DNA of 26,159 nt from JANPLN01 sp043757265 (GTDB lineage: Bacteria > Bdellovibrionota > Bdellovibrionia > Bdellovibrionales > JAGQZY01): contig JAYUQP010000080.1 in assembly GCA_043757265.1 (NCBI GenBank), positions 1 through 26,159 of the forward strand, given 5' to 3'. This document shows positions 14,580 through 21,998 of the stretch, one piece after another. The notes under the pieces are model-generated. The model was given only the letters and a program-made list of their open reading frames with translations. It was not told where the DNA came from and ran no database searches. The position numbers were made by a program, and so were the translations under genes. Numbering within the stretch: the first letter of the stretch is position 1; each line of letters opens with the position of its first letter.

Positions 14580-14721
14580 TGTGGCGCTCGATGGGTACAA
14601 CGCGCTGATGGCGGGAAAAGATCACGTTGTTGCCGGTTCGCTAAAAAATGCGGTTCAATCCGCAATCGGCAAAATTATTCCAGAAAGAATTGGCACTAAA
14701 ATGCAGGGTGCCGAAACTTAA
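14575..14721 (+). pseudogene. C-terminal remnant of a short-chain dehydrogenase
   Basis: Right after the hemerythrin stop, another frame reads DVALDGYNALMAGKDHVV, then AGSLKNAVQSAIGKIIPERI, then ends GTKMQGAET-stop. This is the tail of classical short-chain dehydrogenases (family pattern GY-x-ALM-x-G-x-DHVVAGS-x-KN-x-Q). No start, Rossmann GxxxGxG or YxxxK is present, and the frame is closed by a TGA at 14572-14574. It is therefore a 3' fragment left by deletion, with the hemerythrin gene fused to its 5' side. In other genomes such SDRs sit beside the same hemerythrin/SRPBCC/ADH genes (recalled, not checked). Confidence 0.7.
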
Positions 14722-14730
14722 CCGTTGTCT

Positions 14731-14795
14731 ATTTAGTCCGGCGATTTAGTCCGACAATTTAGACTGGCAATTTATACCGACAAATTAGCAGGCAA
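14731..14795. repeat. Five 13-base tandem repeats
   Basis: Consecutive units are ATTTAGTCCGGCG, ATTTAGTCCGACA, ATTTAGACTGGCA, ATTTATACCGACA and AATTAGCAGGCAA. The unit of 13 is not a multiple of three, so it is noncoding. The array sits 14 bases before the SRPBCC start codon and includes no recognisable operator consensus. It could be slippage or a multi-site regulator target. Confidence 0.75.
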
Positions 14796-14808
14796 GCTAG
14801 GAGTCAAA

Positions 14809-15369
14809 ATGCAGCCACTAAAAGACGAGCTCGATTATTACGAAGATGCTTTTTTTGCGGAAAGAAAAAATCGCGAAATTAAGGAGCACAAGTTACATGT
14901 GGCTATTACCACCATCGCTACACCTGCTGCAGTGTACGAAGTTTTCCGTAATTTTCAAAACTTTCCACTTTTTGTTAAAGAAGTTATAAGTGTCGAGCAA
15001 GTGCGAAATACACAGTCTCGCTGGAATGTGTCGTTAAACTCCGGAGAGGCAGTTCATTGGGATGTAGAAATTGTTCGTGATGTTCCCGAAAAAATGATTC
15101 TTTGGGCGAGTGACCAGGCTCAAGGAGAAGTAAGATTTATGCCTGCGGCCGGAGGGCGAGGAACGGTGATCGAAGTTCTTCTCGATTATGAGATATCCGG
15201 CGGTAAGTTTGCAGAGCTGATTAATAAATTTTTTGGCGAGTCTCCGCATGATATTGTTCGGAAAAATCTGCATAGGATCAAAGCTTACATCGAAACGGGC
15301 GAAGTGCCCACCACCGAAGGGCAGCCATCGGGCCGTGAAGATACTTCGACCACTATTCAAACTCATTGA
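14809..15369 (+). CDS. SRPBCC (polyketide cyclase/dehydrase-type) protein, 186 aa
   Basis: A START-like fold with a hydrophobic pocket; ligand unknown. The central domain (about residues 30-165) shows the family signature: TPAAVYEVFRNFQNFPLF, then SRWNVSLNSGEAVHWDVEIV, VRFMPAAGGRGTVIEV, FFGESPHDIVRKNLHRIKAY and ETGEVPTTEGQPSGR. The polar tail EDTSTTIQTH follows. AGGAG six bases before the ATG defines the start. It is nine bases ahead of the alcohol dehydrogenase, the usual partner of this subfamily, and just after the SDR remnant. Confidence 0.88.
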   Translation: MQPLKDELDYYEDAFFAERKNREIKEHKLHVAITTIATPAAVYEVFRNFQNFPLFVKEVISVEQVRNTQSRWNVSLNSGEAVHWDVEIVRDVPEKMILWASDQAQGEVRFMPAAGGRGTVIEVLLDYEISGGKFAELINKFFGESPHDIVRKNLHRIKAYIETGEVPTTEGQPSGREDTSTTIQTH

Positions 15370-15378
15370 GGAGATACT

Positions 15379-16554
15379 ATGAAAGCATTATGTTGGGAAA
15401 GCAAAAACGACATCAGCGTGAAAAATGTTAGTGACCCGCGAATTTTAAATCCGCATGATGCCATTATCAAAGTGACATCAGCCGCAATCTGCGGGTCCGA
15501 TTTGCATTTGTACAATGGTTACATTCCTACGATGCAATCGGGTGATATCATGGGCCACGAAACCATGGGCATCGTGGTTGAGACAGGCCCATCGGTTCGA
15601 AACATCAAAATTGGTCAAAAAATTGTAGTGGCATTTGATATCGCATGCGGTGCTTGTGGTCACTGCCGGGAAAAACAATTTTCGGCTTGCGACAATACAA
15701 ATCCAAATGCCACTTTAGCCGACGCGCTTTATGGTTATTCGGGTGCCGGGCTTTTTGGATTTTCGCATCTTTATGGTGGTTATGCTGGAGGCCAGGCGGA
15801 ATACCTGCGAGTGCCGTTTGTCGACACGAATGCGCTCGTCGTGCCAAACGACATCAGTGACGAAAAGGTTTTATTTTTAAGCGATATTTTTCCAACGGGT
15901 TATATGGCAGCGGAAAATTGCAACATCAAACGCGGCGACACTGTTGCCATTTGGGGTGCAGGCCCCGTGGGGCAAATGGCGATCAAGAGCGCTTTCCTTT
16001 TGGGAGCAGAGCGAGTTATTTCCATAGATCATTATCCAGCGCGTTTACAAATGTCCAAGCAAAATGGTGCAATGACAGTGAACTACGAAAACAGCGAAGG
16101 TATCCTGGACGAAATAAAATATCTCACTGGCGGTAAAGGACCAGACTCGTGCATTGATGCTGTGGGGTTAGAGGCTCATGGCACAACTCCTACGGCTATT
16201 TTGGATCGTGTAAAGGCTGCAGCCTTTTTAGCAACCGATCGAATCGATGCTTTAAGACAAGCCATTCAGTCTTGCAAAAAAACAGGGACGGTTTCCATAC
16301 CCGGAGTTTACGGAGGTCTTCTTGATAAAGTGCCGTTTGGCGCAGCTTTTGGAAAAGGTCTCACCTTAAAAATGGGGCAGACGCACACTCAAAAATACAT
16401 GAAACCGCTTTTGCAAAGGATAGTCGCTGGGGACGTGGACCCGAGCACAGTCATAACCCATCGGATTCAGATTGAAGAGGGACCGAACGCTTACAAAACT
16501 TTTAATGATAAAAAAGATGAATGCATGAAAGTTGTCATCAAAATGGCGCACTAG
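15379..16554 (+). CDS. Zinc-dependent alcohol dehydrogenase (formaldehyde dehydrogenase-like), 391 aa
   Basis: NAD(P)-dependent medium-chain dehydrogenase oxidising an alcohol or aldehyde adduct; cytoplasmic. Catalytic zinc ligands are Cys38 (ICGSDLH) and His60-Glu61 (GHE). The structural zinc lobe has Cys90, Cys93, Cys96 and Cys104 (CGACGHCREKQFSAC). The Rossmann turn is WGAGPVGQMA. The long insert around GYSGAGLFGFSHLYGGYAGG matches the glutathione-independent formaldehyde dehydrogenase-like group. GAGGAG seven bases before the ATG. Co-transcribed with the SRPBCC gene (9-base gap). The true substrate is unknown. Confidence 0.92.
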   Translation: MKALCWESKNDISVKNVSDPRILNPHDAIIKVTSAAICGSDLHLYNGYIPTMQSGDIMGHETMGIVVETGPSVRNIKIGQKIVVAFDIACGACGHCREKQFSACDNTNPNATLADALYGYSGAGLFGFSHLYGGYAGGQAEYLRVPFVDTNALVVPNDISDEKVLFLSDIFPTGYMAAENCNIKRGDTVAIWGAGPVGQMAIKSAFLLGAERVISIDHYPARLQMSKQNGAMTVNYENSEGILDEIKYLTGGKGPDSCIDAVGLEAHGTTPTAILDRVKAAAFLATDRIDALRQAIQSCKKTGTVSIPGVYGGLLDKVPFGAAFGKGLTLKMGQTHTQKYMKPLLQRIVAGDVDPSTVITHRIQIEEGPNAYKTFNDKKDECMKVVIKMAH

Positions 16555-16570
16555 TTGGTTTTTCCGTCGT

Positions 16571-16600
16571 TTTGAGTGAAGCGAAGGATCTGACACCGTT
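16571..16600. repeat. Half-copy of the GCGAAGGATCT repeat
   Basis: GAGTGAAGCGAAGGATCTGAC lies in the 60-base gap between the dehydrogenase and the ABC ATPase genes. It is an unpaired half of the family seen at 21.1 and 21.9 kb. Confidence 0.5.
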
Positions 16601-16671
16601 AATTTTTTGAAGAAATGTTAACTTTTGATAAAGTTGCTGTCTGTGGCGCTGAGAAATGTTTAACTTGTGGA

Positions 16672-17427
16672 ATGTTAGAATATTTCAAGGTCAATAAATC
16701 TTTTGGAAATTTAAAAGCGCTTGAGGATTTTTCTCTTTTTATTCCTAAAGGGGAGACTCATGCACTGATTGGTTCTAGCGGTTCGGGAAAATCCACTTTG
16801 CTTCGTGCAACGATGGGACTTATTAATCCCGAAACTGGAAAAATCACTCTCAATGACGAAATGGTGCCCAATGTGCTCGATCTTCCAGCGCAAACAGTAT
16901 GGGCCAAAAAAATTGGTTACGTTCCGCAAGACGGTGGCTTATTCCCACACTTAAAAGTACGAAAAAATGTGAGCATCGTGGCAACCTCTCTGAAATGGTC
17001 GGAGGAGAAAATCTCAGCACGAATTGACGAATTGGCTGAGGCCATCCATCTTCCACGTGAGACTCTCGAAAAATTTCCCCATCAGATCAGTGGAGGTCAG
17101 CGACAACGTGCGGCCTTGCTAAGAGCCGCATTCTTAGATCCGTTTTTGATGATTTTAGATGAACCCTTTGGGGCCATGGACCCCATCCTGCGATACGATT
17201 TGCAAGCAGAACTCCGAGCTATTTTTTTGCGACTCAACAAAACTGTGCTGCTCGTGACTCATGACTTTAATGAAGCGGTTTATTTTTCGAATCGAATGAC
17301 GTTGTTGCATGGAGGGAAAATCGTTCAAACAGGCACGCTTATGGATTTTAAAAATAATCCTACTCAGCCTATCGTTACACGTTTCATGCAAGCGCAGAGA
17401 AAATGGGAGAATTCTGATTTGTTATGA
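16672..17427 (+). CDS. ABC transporter ATP-binding protein, glycine betaine/choline (OpuC/ProV) type
   Basis: Energises import by the downstream fused permease. With the ATG at 16672 it is 251 residues, starting MLEYFKVNKSFGNLKAL as family members do. Walker A is GSSGSGKST (34-42), the Q-loop is in YVPQDGGLFPHL, the signature is ISGGQRQR, and Walker B LMILDEPFGAMDP is followed by the H-loop THD. The frame extends to an ATG at 16615 (19 extra residues with two Cys); neither start has a good ribosome site. It lacks the C-terminal CBS pair of OpuA/OpuC ATPases, so CBS-type ionic-strength gating is not expected here. The TGA overlaps the next ATG (ATGA). Confidence 0.92.
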   Translation: MLEYFKVNKSFGNLKALEDFSLFIPKGETHALIGSSGSGKSTLLRATMGLINPETGKITLNDEMVPNVLDLPAQTVWAKKIGYVPQDGGLFPHLKVRKNVSIVATSLKWSEEKISARIDELAEAIHLPRETLEKFPHQISGGQRQRAALLRAAFLDPFLMILDEPFGAMDPILRYDLQAELRAIFLRLNKTVLLVTHDFNEAVYFSNRMTLLHGGKIVQTGTLMDFKNNPTQPIVTRFMQAQRKWENSDLL

Positions 17428-18920
17428 ACTCTTTTAGCAACGCTCTTATCCATTTGATATTTATACTCTCGACACTCCTATTGGCGAGTTGTGACAACTC
17501 CAATACCTCAAAGGTCGTGATCGGCTCTAAGATTTTTACCGAAAGTTATCTGTTAGCTGAAATTGCCGCGCAAACTGTCGAAGCAAAAACTGAATTCAAA
17601 GTTCAACGACGATTTGGAATCGGAGGGACGAGTCTTTTGTTGCAGGCTCTTGAAAACGGAAGGATAGATGTTTATCCCGAGTACACGGGGACTCTTCGCG
17701 AGATGTTGCTAAACGCAGAAGGTTCAAAGACCCAGTCCCTCGAGGAGGCGTTGAAAGAACGTGGAATTGCCATGAGTCCTTCGCTTGGTTTTAATAACTC
17801 CTATGCCTTGGCTGTACGGCGCAACGTGGCCGAAAAACTTAAAATCAAGCGCATCAGCGATTTGCAAAAACATCAGCTTCGCGCGGGACTTAGTCACGAG
17901 TTTGCGAATCGCAAGGATGGTTACCTTGGGCTCAAATCAATTTACGATTTGGAAAATAAGCTTTCCGTGATTCCGATGCAGCACACGTTGAGTTACCAAG
18001 CAATTTCAGACGGGTCAGTGGATATCATTGACGTTTATACAACGGACGCTAAAGTAAACGACTTGGGCCTAGTTATCCTCGAGGACGATCTCCGTTTTTT
18101 TCCAAGCTACGAAGCGGTTTTTTTGACAACAGTCGATTTTGTAAAAAGACATCCACTTGAGTGGAGCGCTCTCATATCTCTTTCGGACACCATAACGGCA
18201 AAAGCCATAACCAAGCTAAATTCCCGTCTCGAAAACCGTCACGAAGCTTTGCGCGATGTGGTTGAAGATTACTTTGGAGTTAAAAAAACCAATAGTTTTA
18301 TTTCGAAAAATCGCTTTGGCGACATTTGGTTGAGAACCTACGAACATCTGCTTCTGGTTGCAGTCACGATATTTTTTGCGGTGCTTATCGGTACACCGCT
18401 TGGTGTTTTTGCATTTCGCTATCAAAAACTGGCTCACATTATAGTTTCCACAAGTAGCGTTGTGCAAACCATTCCGTCCTTGGCGCTCCTCGGTTTTTTG
18501 ATTCCGCTTTTCGGAGTGGGTAACCTCCCGGCACTTGTCGCACTTTCGCTGTATAGCATTTTACCGGTGGTCATCGGCACGCTCACTGGATTGCAATCCA
18601 TTGATCCAAAAATTATCGAAGTGGCTAAAGCCATCGGGCTAAATCGATCCAATAGACTTTGGCGAATTTTGCTTCCCATTGCAGCTCCGACGATTCTTTC
18701 GGGTGTAAAAACGGCGACGGTGTTTGCTATAGGCACGGCGACATTGGCAGCGCTGATCGGAGCGGGTGGATACGGAGTTCCGATTGTGACCGGTCTTGCG
18801 ACCAATGACACCGCGATGATTCTTGAAGGAGCCATTCCCGCATCATTTATGGCGCTTATCGTTTTAGCTATTTTTGCAATTGTTGAACGACAACTTCAAA
18901 AAAAAGGACTTATGCGATGA
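17424..18920 (+). CDS. Fused substrate-binding/permease protein of an osmoprotectant-type ABC importer, 498 aa
   Basis: Imports quaternary amines such as glycine betaine, choline or carnitine, or a related compound. Residues 1-22 are a lipoprotein-like signal (LLLAS before Cys23). Residues about 30-285 are an OpuAC/OpuBC-type binding domain (GSKIFTESYLLAE, FGIGGTSLLLQAL, DVYPEYTGTLREML). Residues about 295-498 are a permease with five to six helices and the EAA loop EVAKAIGLNRSNRLWRILLP. The binding domain precedes the permease, the reverse of the usual permease-then-binding order in OpuA/OpuB-like fusions. It overlaps the ATPase and the FMN reductase genes by ATGA. Ligand box residues were not resolved; ergothioneine-type uptake is an alternative. 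Confidence 0.88.
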   Translation: MNSFSNALIHLIFILSTLLLASCDNSNTSKVVIGSKIFTESYLLAEIAAQTVEAKTEFKVQRRFGIGGTSLLLQALENGRIDVYPEYTGTLREMLLNAEGSKTQSLEEALKERGIAMSPSLGFNNSYALAVRRNVAEKLKIKRISDLQKHQLRAGLSHEFANRKDGYLGLKSIYDLENKLSVIPMQHTLSYQAISDGSVDIIDVYTTDAKVNDLGLVILEDDLRFFPSYEAVFLTTVDFVKRHPLEWSALISLSDTITAKAITKLNSRLENRHEALRDVVEDYFGVKKTNSFISKNRFGDIWLRTYEHLLLVAVTIFFAVLIGTPLGVFAFRYQKLAHIIVSTSSVVQTIPSLALLGFLIPLFGVGNLPALVALSLYSILPVVIGTLTGLQSIDPKIIEVAKAIGLNRSNRLWRILLPIAAPTILSGVKTATVFAIGTATLAALIGAGGYGVPIVTGLATNDTAMILEGAIPASFMALIVLAIFAIVERQLQKKGLMR

Positions 18921-19978
18921 AACTGGAAAAAGGACAAGCCGATACTAAACTCGACTACGATGAGTTTAAAAAGAGATTCCTTCGTTCCTACTATGATCCG
19001 CGGTTTGATAAGCTGCGCGAATCAATCCATCAGATTTGCGATCAGGCATGGCAAAATTATACGGATGGAGGAAAAGCTCCAGTTACCAAAAAAGCCGGCG
19101 TTGGTTTTGCAAATCCCGATTACGAGCTGTCAGTTGAGTGGCGCGAAAATCGAGATCAGCTGCTAGAGGCACAAAAAAAATGGAAGACTTCAAAACCTCG
19201 CATTTTAGTTATCAATGGTTCTCCGCGAAACGAGCATACATGCCCGGGCGAAGTTTCGAAGTCGTTTTATATTTCTCAGTTGGCCAAGGATTTAATTTTA
19301 GAGCAATCGATAGAGCTAGATTTTTTAGATCTCAGTCGAACGACAGCCGAATTTGGTAAAAATATTTATCCTTGCAAGGGTTGTGTTTCAACAGCAATGC
19401 CACTTTGTCACTGGCCGTGCAGCTGTTACCCTAACCATGGAATGGGACACGCTAATGATTGGATGGCAGAAATTTATCTTTCCTGGGTGAAAGCCCACGG
19501 TGTTTTGATCATCACCCCCGTGCATTGGTACCAGGCACCGAGCGTACTTAAGCTGATGATGGATCGAATGGTGTGTGCCGATGGTGGCAATGATGATCCA
19601 ACCTCAACTCAGGGGAAGGATGGACTTCTTGCGAAAGCCATTGAAATGAAGGGTTGGGATTATCCGCTTCATCTTCGCGATCGAACGTTTGCGGTGATTG
19701 TCCATGGAGATAGCGTGGGTGCGGAAACGGTGCGCAGAAGTCTTAGCGATTGGATGACTGATCTGGGTCTTTTCGCGGCCGGACCTCGCAGCGGACTTGA
19801 TGGCTATATTGGTTACTACGAGCCTTATGCCTTAAGTCACAGCGCCTTAGAAAAAGATCAAAATTTCAAAGATGAATGTAAGGTCACGGTAATGGCCCTA
19901 ATCCAGCAGGTTTTGCTATTGAAAAGTGAAAACCACATTATTCCTGGACAAAACCATGAGCAAGTCAGAAAGAAGTAA
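18917..19978 (+). CDS. Flavodoxin-fold NAD(P)H-dependent FMN reductase, 353 aa
   Basis: Redox protein of the NADPH-dependent FMN reductase family. An N-terminal helical part of about 90 residues (KRFLRSYYDPRFDKL...) precedes the flavodoxin fold starting at RILVINGSPR (95-104), the FMN phosphate loop. It has a Cys-rich insert, PCKGCVSTAMPLCHWPCSCY (Cys153, 156, 164, 168, 170), then the TPVHWYQAPSVLKLMMDRMV segment typical of the family. The Cys cluster could bind a metal or form disulfides; its role is unknown. The ATG overlaps the transporter stop (ATGA), and the stop is directly followed by the glycosylase ATG (TAAATG). Confidence 0.85.
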   Translation: MKLEKGQADTKLDYDEFKKRFLRSYYDPRFDKLRESIHQICDQAWQNYTDGGKAPVTKKAGVGFANPDYELSVEWRENRDQLLEAQKKWKTSKPRILVINGSPRNEHTCPGEVSKSFYISQLAKDLILEQSIELDFLDLSRTTAEFGKNIYPCKGCVSTAMPLCHWPCSCYPNHGMGHANDWMAEIYLSWVKAHGVLIITPVHWYQAPSVLKLMMDRMVCADGGNDDPTSTQGKDGLLAKAIEMKGWDYPLHLRDRTFAVIVHGDSVGAETVRRSLSDWMTDLGLFAAGPRSGLDGYIGYYEPYALSHSALEKDQNFKDECKVTVMALIQQVLLLKSENHIIPGQNHEQVRKK

Positions 19979-20617
19979 ATGCTGAATAAGCGCCCTGCAC
20001 AAGCTCTAGGTGACGATTTTTTCGCGCGCGATACAATCGAAGTAGCTCGCGACCTGCTTGGAAAAATGTTAGTCCGACAATTGGGGTCTCACCTTTTGAG
20101 CGGGCGCATTGTTGAAACCGAGGCCTATCTGGGTTTGGAAGATCCCTCCTGTCATTCGTTTCATGGCAAAAAGACTTTGCGCTGTGAGACGTTTTACAAA
20201 CCTGCGGGCACGATTTACGTTTACCTTATTTACGGAATGCACACTTGTTTAAACTTGATCACTGGCGACGAAAAAACTCCGGAAGCGGTTCTAATACGCG
20301 CAGTGCAGCCGTGTTTCGGCATTGAAGAAATGCAAAAAAACCGCAGACCCGCAGCAATTGGCGTGAGCCTTCCGACGGTTTCGCTGTGCAATGGACCGGG
20401 GAAGCTTTGCCAAGCTTTCGCCATTGATCGAAGTTTTAATCAACAAATGTTTTCCGAACAACTTTATGTGACTGACAGCGACGACTCTTTTTCACAACCC
20501 TTTGAGATTGCCGAGGCGGGACGCATTGGTTTGAATTTGCAAACAGACAGTTTTTACTGGCCCCTTCGATACTATATCGCCAACAACTCGTATGTTTCAC
20601 GCTACGAAAGGATTTAG
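19979..20617 (+). CDS. 3-methyladenine DNA glycosylase (AAG/MPG family)
   Basis: Base-excision repair glycosylase removing alkylated and deaminated purines. The 212 residues show DDFFARDTIEVARDLLGK, the catalytic region GRIVETEAYLG (Glu acting on the water), PAGTIYVYLIYGMHTCLN (the DNA-intercalating Tyr region), AVLIRAVQP, and CNGPGKLCQAFAI (GPGKL signature). Length is normal. It starts with no gap after the FMN reductase stop. Its place in a stress operon fits alkylation damage from aldehydes or methyl donors, but that link is inference. Confidence 0.93.
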   Translation: MLNKRPAQALGDDFFARDTIEVARDLLGKMLVRQLGSHLLSGRIVETEAYLGLEDPSCHSFHGKKTLRCETFYKPAGTIYVYLIYGMHTCLNLITGDEKTPEAVLIRAVQPCFGIEEMQKNRRPAAIGVSLPTVSLCNGPGKLCQAFAIDRSFNQQMFSEQLYVTDSDDSFSQPFEIAEAGRIGLNLQTDSFYWPLRYYIANNSYVSRYERI

Positions 20618-20621
20618 TCCT

Positions 20622-21071
20622 ATGAATGATCACTTTGCGCAAATACTGCACGCTGCGGTTTTTTATTTTAGCATCGTCGCAATTTTTAGAATTTTTGGCA
20701 AACGCCACTCGGGGCAAGTTACGACGTTCGATCTTGTGATCTTGATTTCCATTGCGGTGGCGCTTCAAACAGAATTTCAGCATAAAGGCTTTATTAATAT
20801 CTTGCTGTTCATAACTGTTATCAGCGGGCTGCATTTTTTGGGAACCTATTTAGGAAACCGCTTTCCCAAACTGCGCGACTTGGTACGTGGATCTCCATCG
20901 GTGCTTGCACGATCCGGTGAGTTTATCGAAGAAAATCTAAAAAAAGAGGGCGTGACCAAAGAGGATGTCAAAGCGGGCATGAGAAAAGCAGGCGTAAAAG
21001 AAATATCGGAAGTAGAAATTGCCACACTCGAAGAAACGGGCCAAATCAGCGTCGTCAAAAAAGAGGATTAG
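20622..21071 (+). CDS. DUF421/YetF-like membrane protein, 149 aa
   Basis: Three N-terminal helices (HAAVFYFSIVAIFRIFGKR, the DLVILISIAVALQTEF region, FINILLFITVISGLHFLG) are followed by a cytoplasmic domain with SPSVLARSGEFIEENLKKEG and ISEVEIATLEETGQISVV. This is the YetF/DUF421 arrangement, whose role is unclear. The frame opens at 20592 inside the glycosylase gene, but the ATG at 20622 has AAAGGA upstream and places the first helix normally. It is last in the operon; a repeat element follows 20 bases after the stop. Confidence 0.82.
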   Translation: MNDHFAQILHAAVFYFSIVAIFRIFGKRHSGQVTTFDLVILISIAVALQTEFQHKGFINILLFITVISGLHFLGTYLGNRFPKLRDLVRGSPSVLARSGEFIEENLKKEGVTKEDVKAGMRKAGVKEISEVEIATLEETGQISVVKKED

Positions 21072-21091
21072 CACTTCGACGTTGAGACCCA

Positions 21092-21189
21092 CCGTCATCC
21101 TGAGAACCACACTTCATCCTTAGTGAAACGAAGGATCTTACTTCGAGCTTGTTGTACGCGGAGATTCTTCGCTTCGCTCAGAATGACGG
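21092..21189. repeat. GTCATCCTGAG-family repeat element, diverged
   Basis: Outer arms CCGTCATCCTGAG (21092-21104) and CTCAGAATGACGG (21177-21189) pair with one G-U. Inside are a second half-site, TTCATCCTTAGTGAAACGAAGGATC (first half 21113-21128), and GATTCTTCGCTTCGCTCAG. It lies between the convergent DUF421 and PilZ genes and may act as a terminator for both. Confidence 0.75.
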
Positions 21190-21194
21190 CAAAG

Positions 21195-21731
21195 CTAGTA
21201 TGACAAATAGTTGAGCAAGGCAACGAGCGAAGCAAAGATCCCAAGGACGCCAAGGCTTAAACCAAAAAAGAATCCGCGCTTGAATTTCCAATGCCACTGA
21301 ATTTTTAACCAAAGTTGTTGCCTGCGAAAATGGAGATTTATTTGTTTGAACTCCTCTTGCAGACTCCTGCGCAAAGAAATTTGCTGCGCCTCTGGCAATT
21401 TCTGAAATTGCACGGCGACAAGTTTGCAATCTTTTTGGAAAAAATCATCCTCGATCAATGTGAATTTTTGCACCCGTTGTACTTTAGCGAAACACGCCAC
21501 GGGATTTCCACCAGGAACGGAAAATTCCACCATGATGGTTTCGTTGATTTGCGGAGAATCTAAAAAGGGAACAGTAAATGCCATCCCAGTTTCGGAAATA
21601 TTTATCACTTGCGTAAAAAACGCACGATGCCCCTTTGGATACGGGGCGTACCGCATGACTTTTTTATCCTTCATCTGCAAAACGTAGCGTGGGGAACGAT
21701 TGAGAATTTTTTCGGAAGTTTGCGTGCTCAC
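21195..21731 (-). CDS. PilZ-like protein with C-terminal membrane anchor, 178 aa
   Basis: Possible cyclic-di-GMP receptor. A beta-rich domain (about 12-115) contains NISETGMAF, matching the (D/N)xSxxG half of the PilZ site. The RxxxR half is not clear, although Arg residues occur around 12-36, so nucleotide binding is uncertain. After a basic helical stretch (EEFKQINLHFRRQQLWLKIQ) a single helix GFFFGLSLGVLGIFASLVALL ends the protein, which would tether it to the inner membrane with the PilZ domain in the cytoplasm. It is transcribed away from thiL's long 3' hairpin. Confidence 0.6.
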   Translation of the reverse strand: MSTQTSEKILNRSPRYVLQMKDKKVMRYAPYPKGHRAFFTQVINISETGMAFTVPFLDSPQINETIMVEFSVPGGNPVACFAKVQRVQKFTLIEDDFFQKDCKLVAVQFQKLPEAQQISLRRSLQEEFKQINLHFRRQQLWLKIQWHWKFKRGFFFGLSLGVLGIFASLVALLNYLSY

Positions 21732-21847
21732 TACTCTCTATTCGACAAAACTTTCGGAGTTTTTGCAAGGGCGAGTCCAGACTCTGCTTTGCTTCTTTCG
21801 TGCCACCAACAACCCCGTCGCCCTCTACAGCCCGTCGTTTTAATCAA

Positions 21848-21974
21848 CCCGTCATCCTGAGCGTACTCACTTCCGTCATCCTGAGCGCAGCGAAGGATCT
21901 CCTCTTAAATGAATCATGCGTAGATCCTTCGCTGCGCTCAGGACGACGGAAGTGGCTGCGCTCAGGATGACGGG
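21848..21974. repeat. 127-base nested hairpin of the GTCATCCTGAGCG repeat family
   Basis: Outer arms 21848-21863 (CCCGTCATCCTGAGCG) and 21959-21974 are perfect complements. Inner arms 21869-21900 (ACTTCCGTCATCCTGAGCGC, then AGCGAAGGATCT) and 21922-21953 match over 32 bases with one difference. Both pairs share the same centre, so the RNA would fold into one rod of about 48 bp with a 5x5 internal loop and a 21-base apical loop. It lies between thiL and the PilZ-like gene. Each arm carries two successive copies of the repeat head. Confidence 0.93.
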
Positions 21975-21998
21975 CTAGCGCATTCACCGAAGACTCAA

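Noticed and set aside
14731..14795. 13-base tandem repeats considered as a CRISPR array
   Set aside because: Units are contiguous with no spacers and far shorter than CRISPR repeats; no cas genes.
16615..16671. N-terminal extension of the ABC ATPase from ATG 16615
   Set aside because: The ABC domain begins at the ATG at 16672; the 19 extra residues have no family counterpart. Neither start has a strong ribosome site, so this is a preference only.
21732..21847. Frames running from the PilZ gene start into the repeat region
   Set aside because: They arise from the repeat and the reverse of the PilZ gene; no coding signature.
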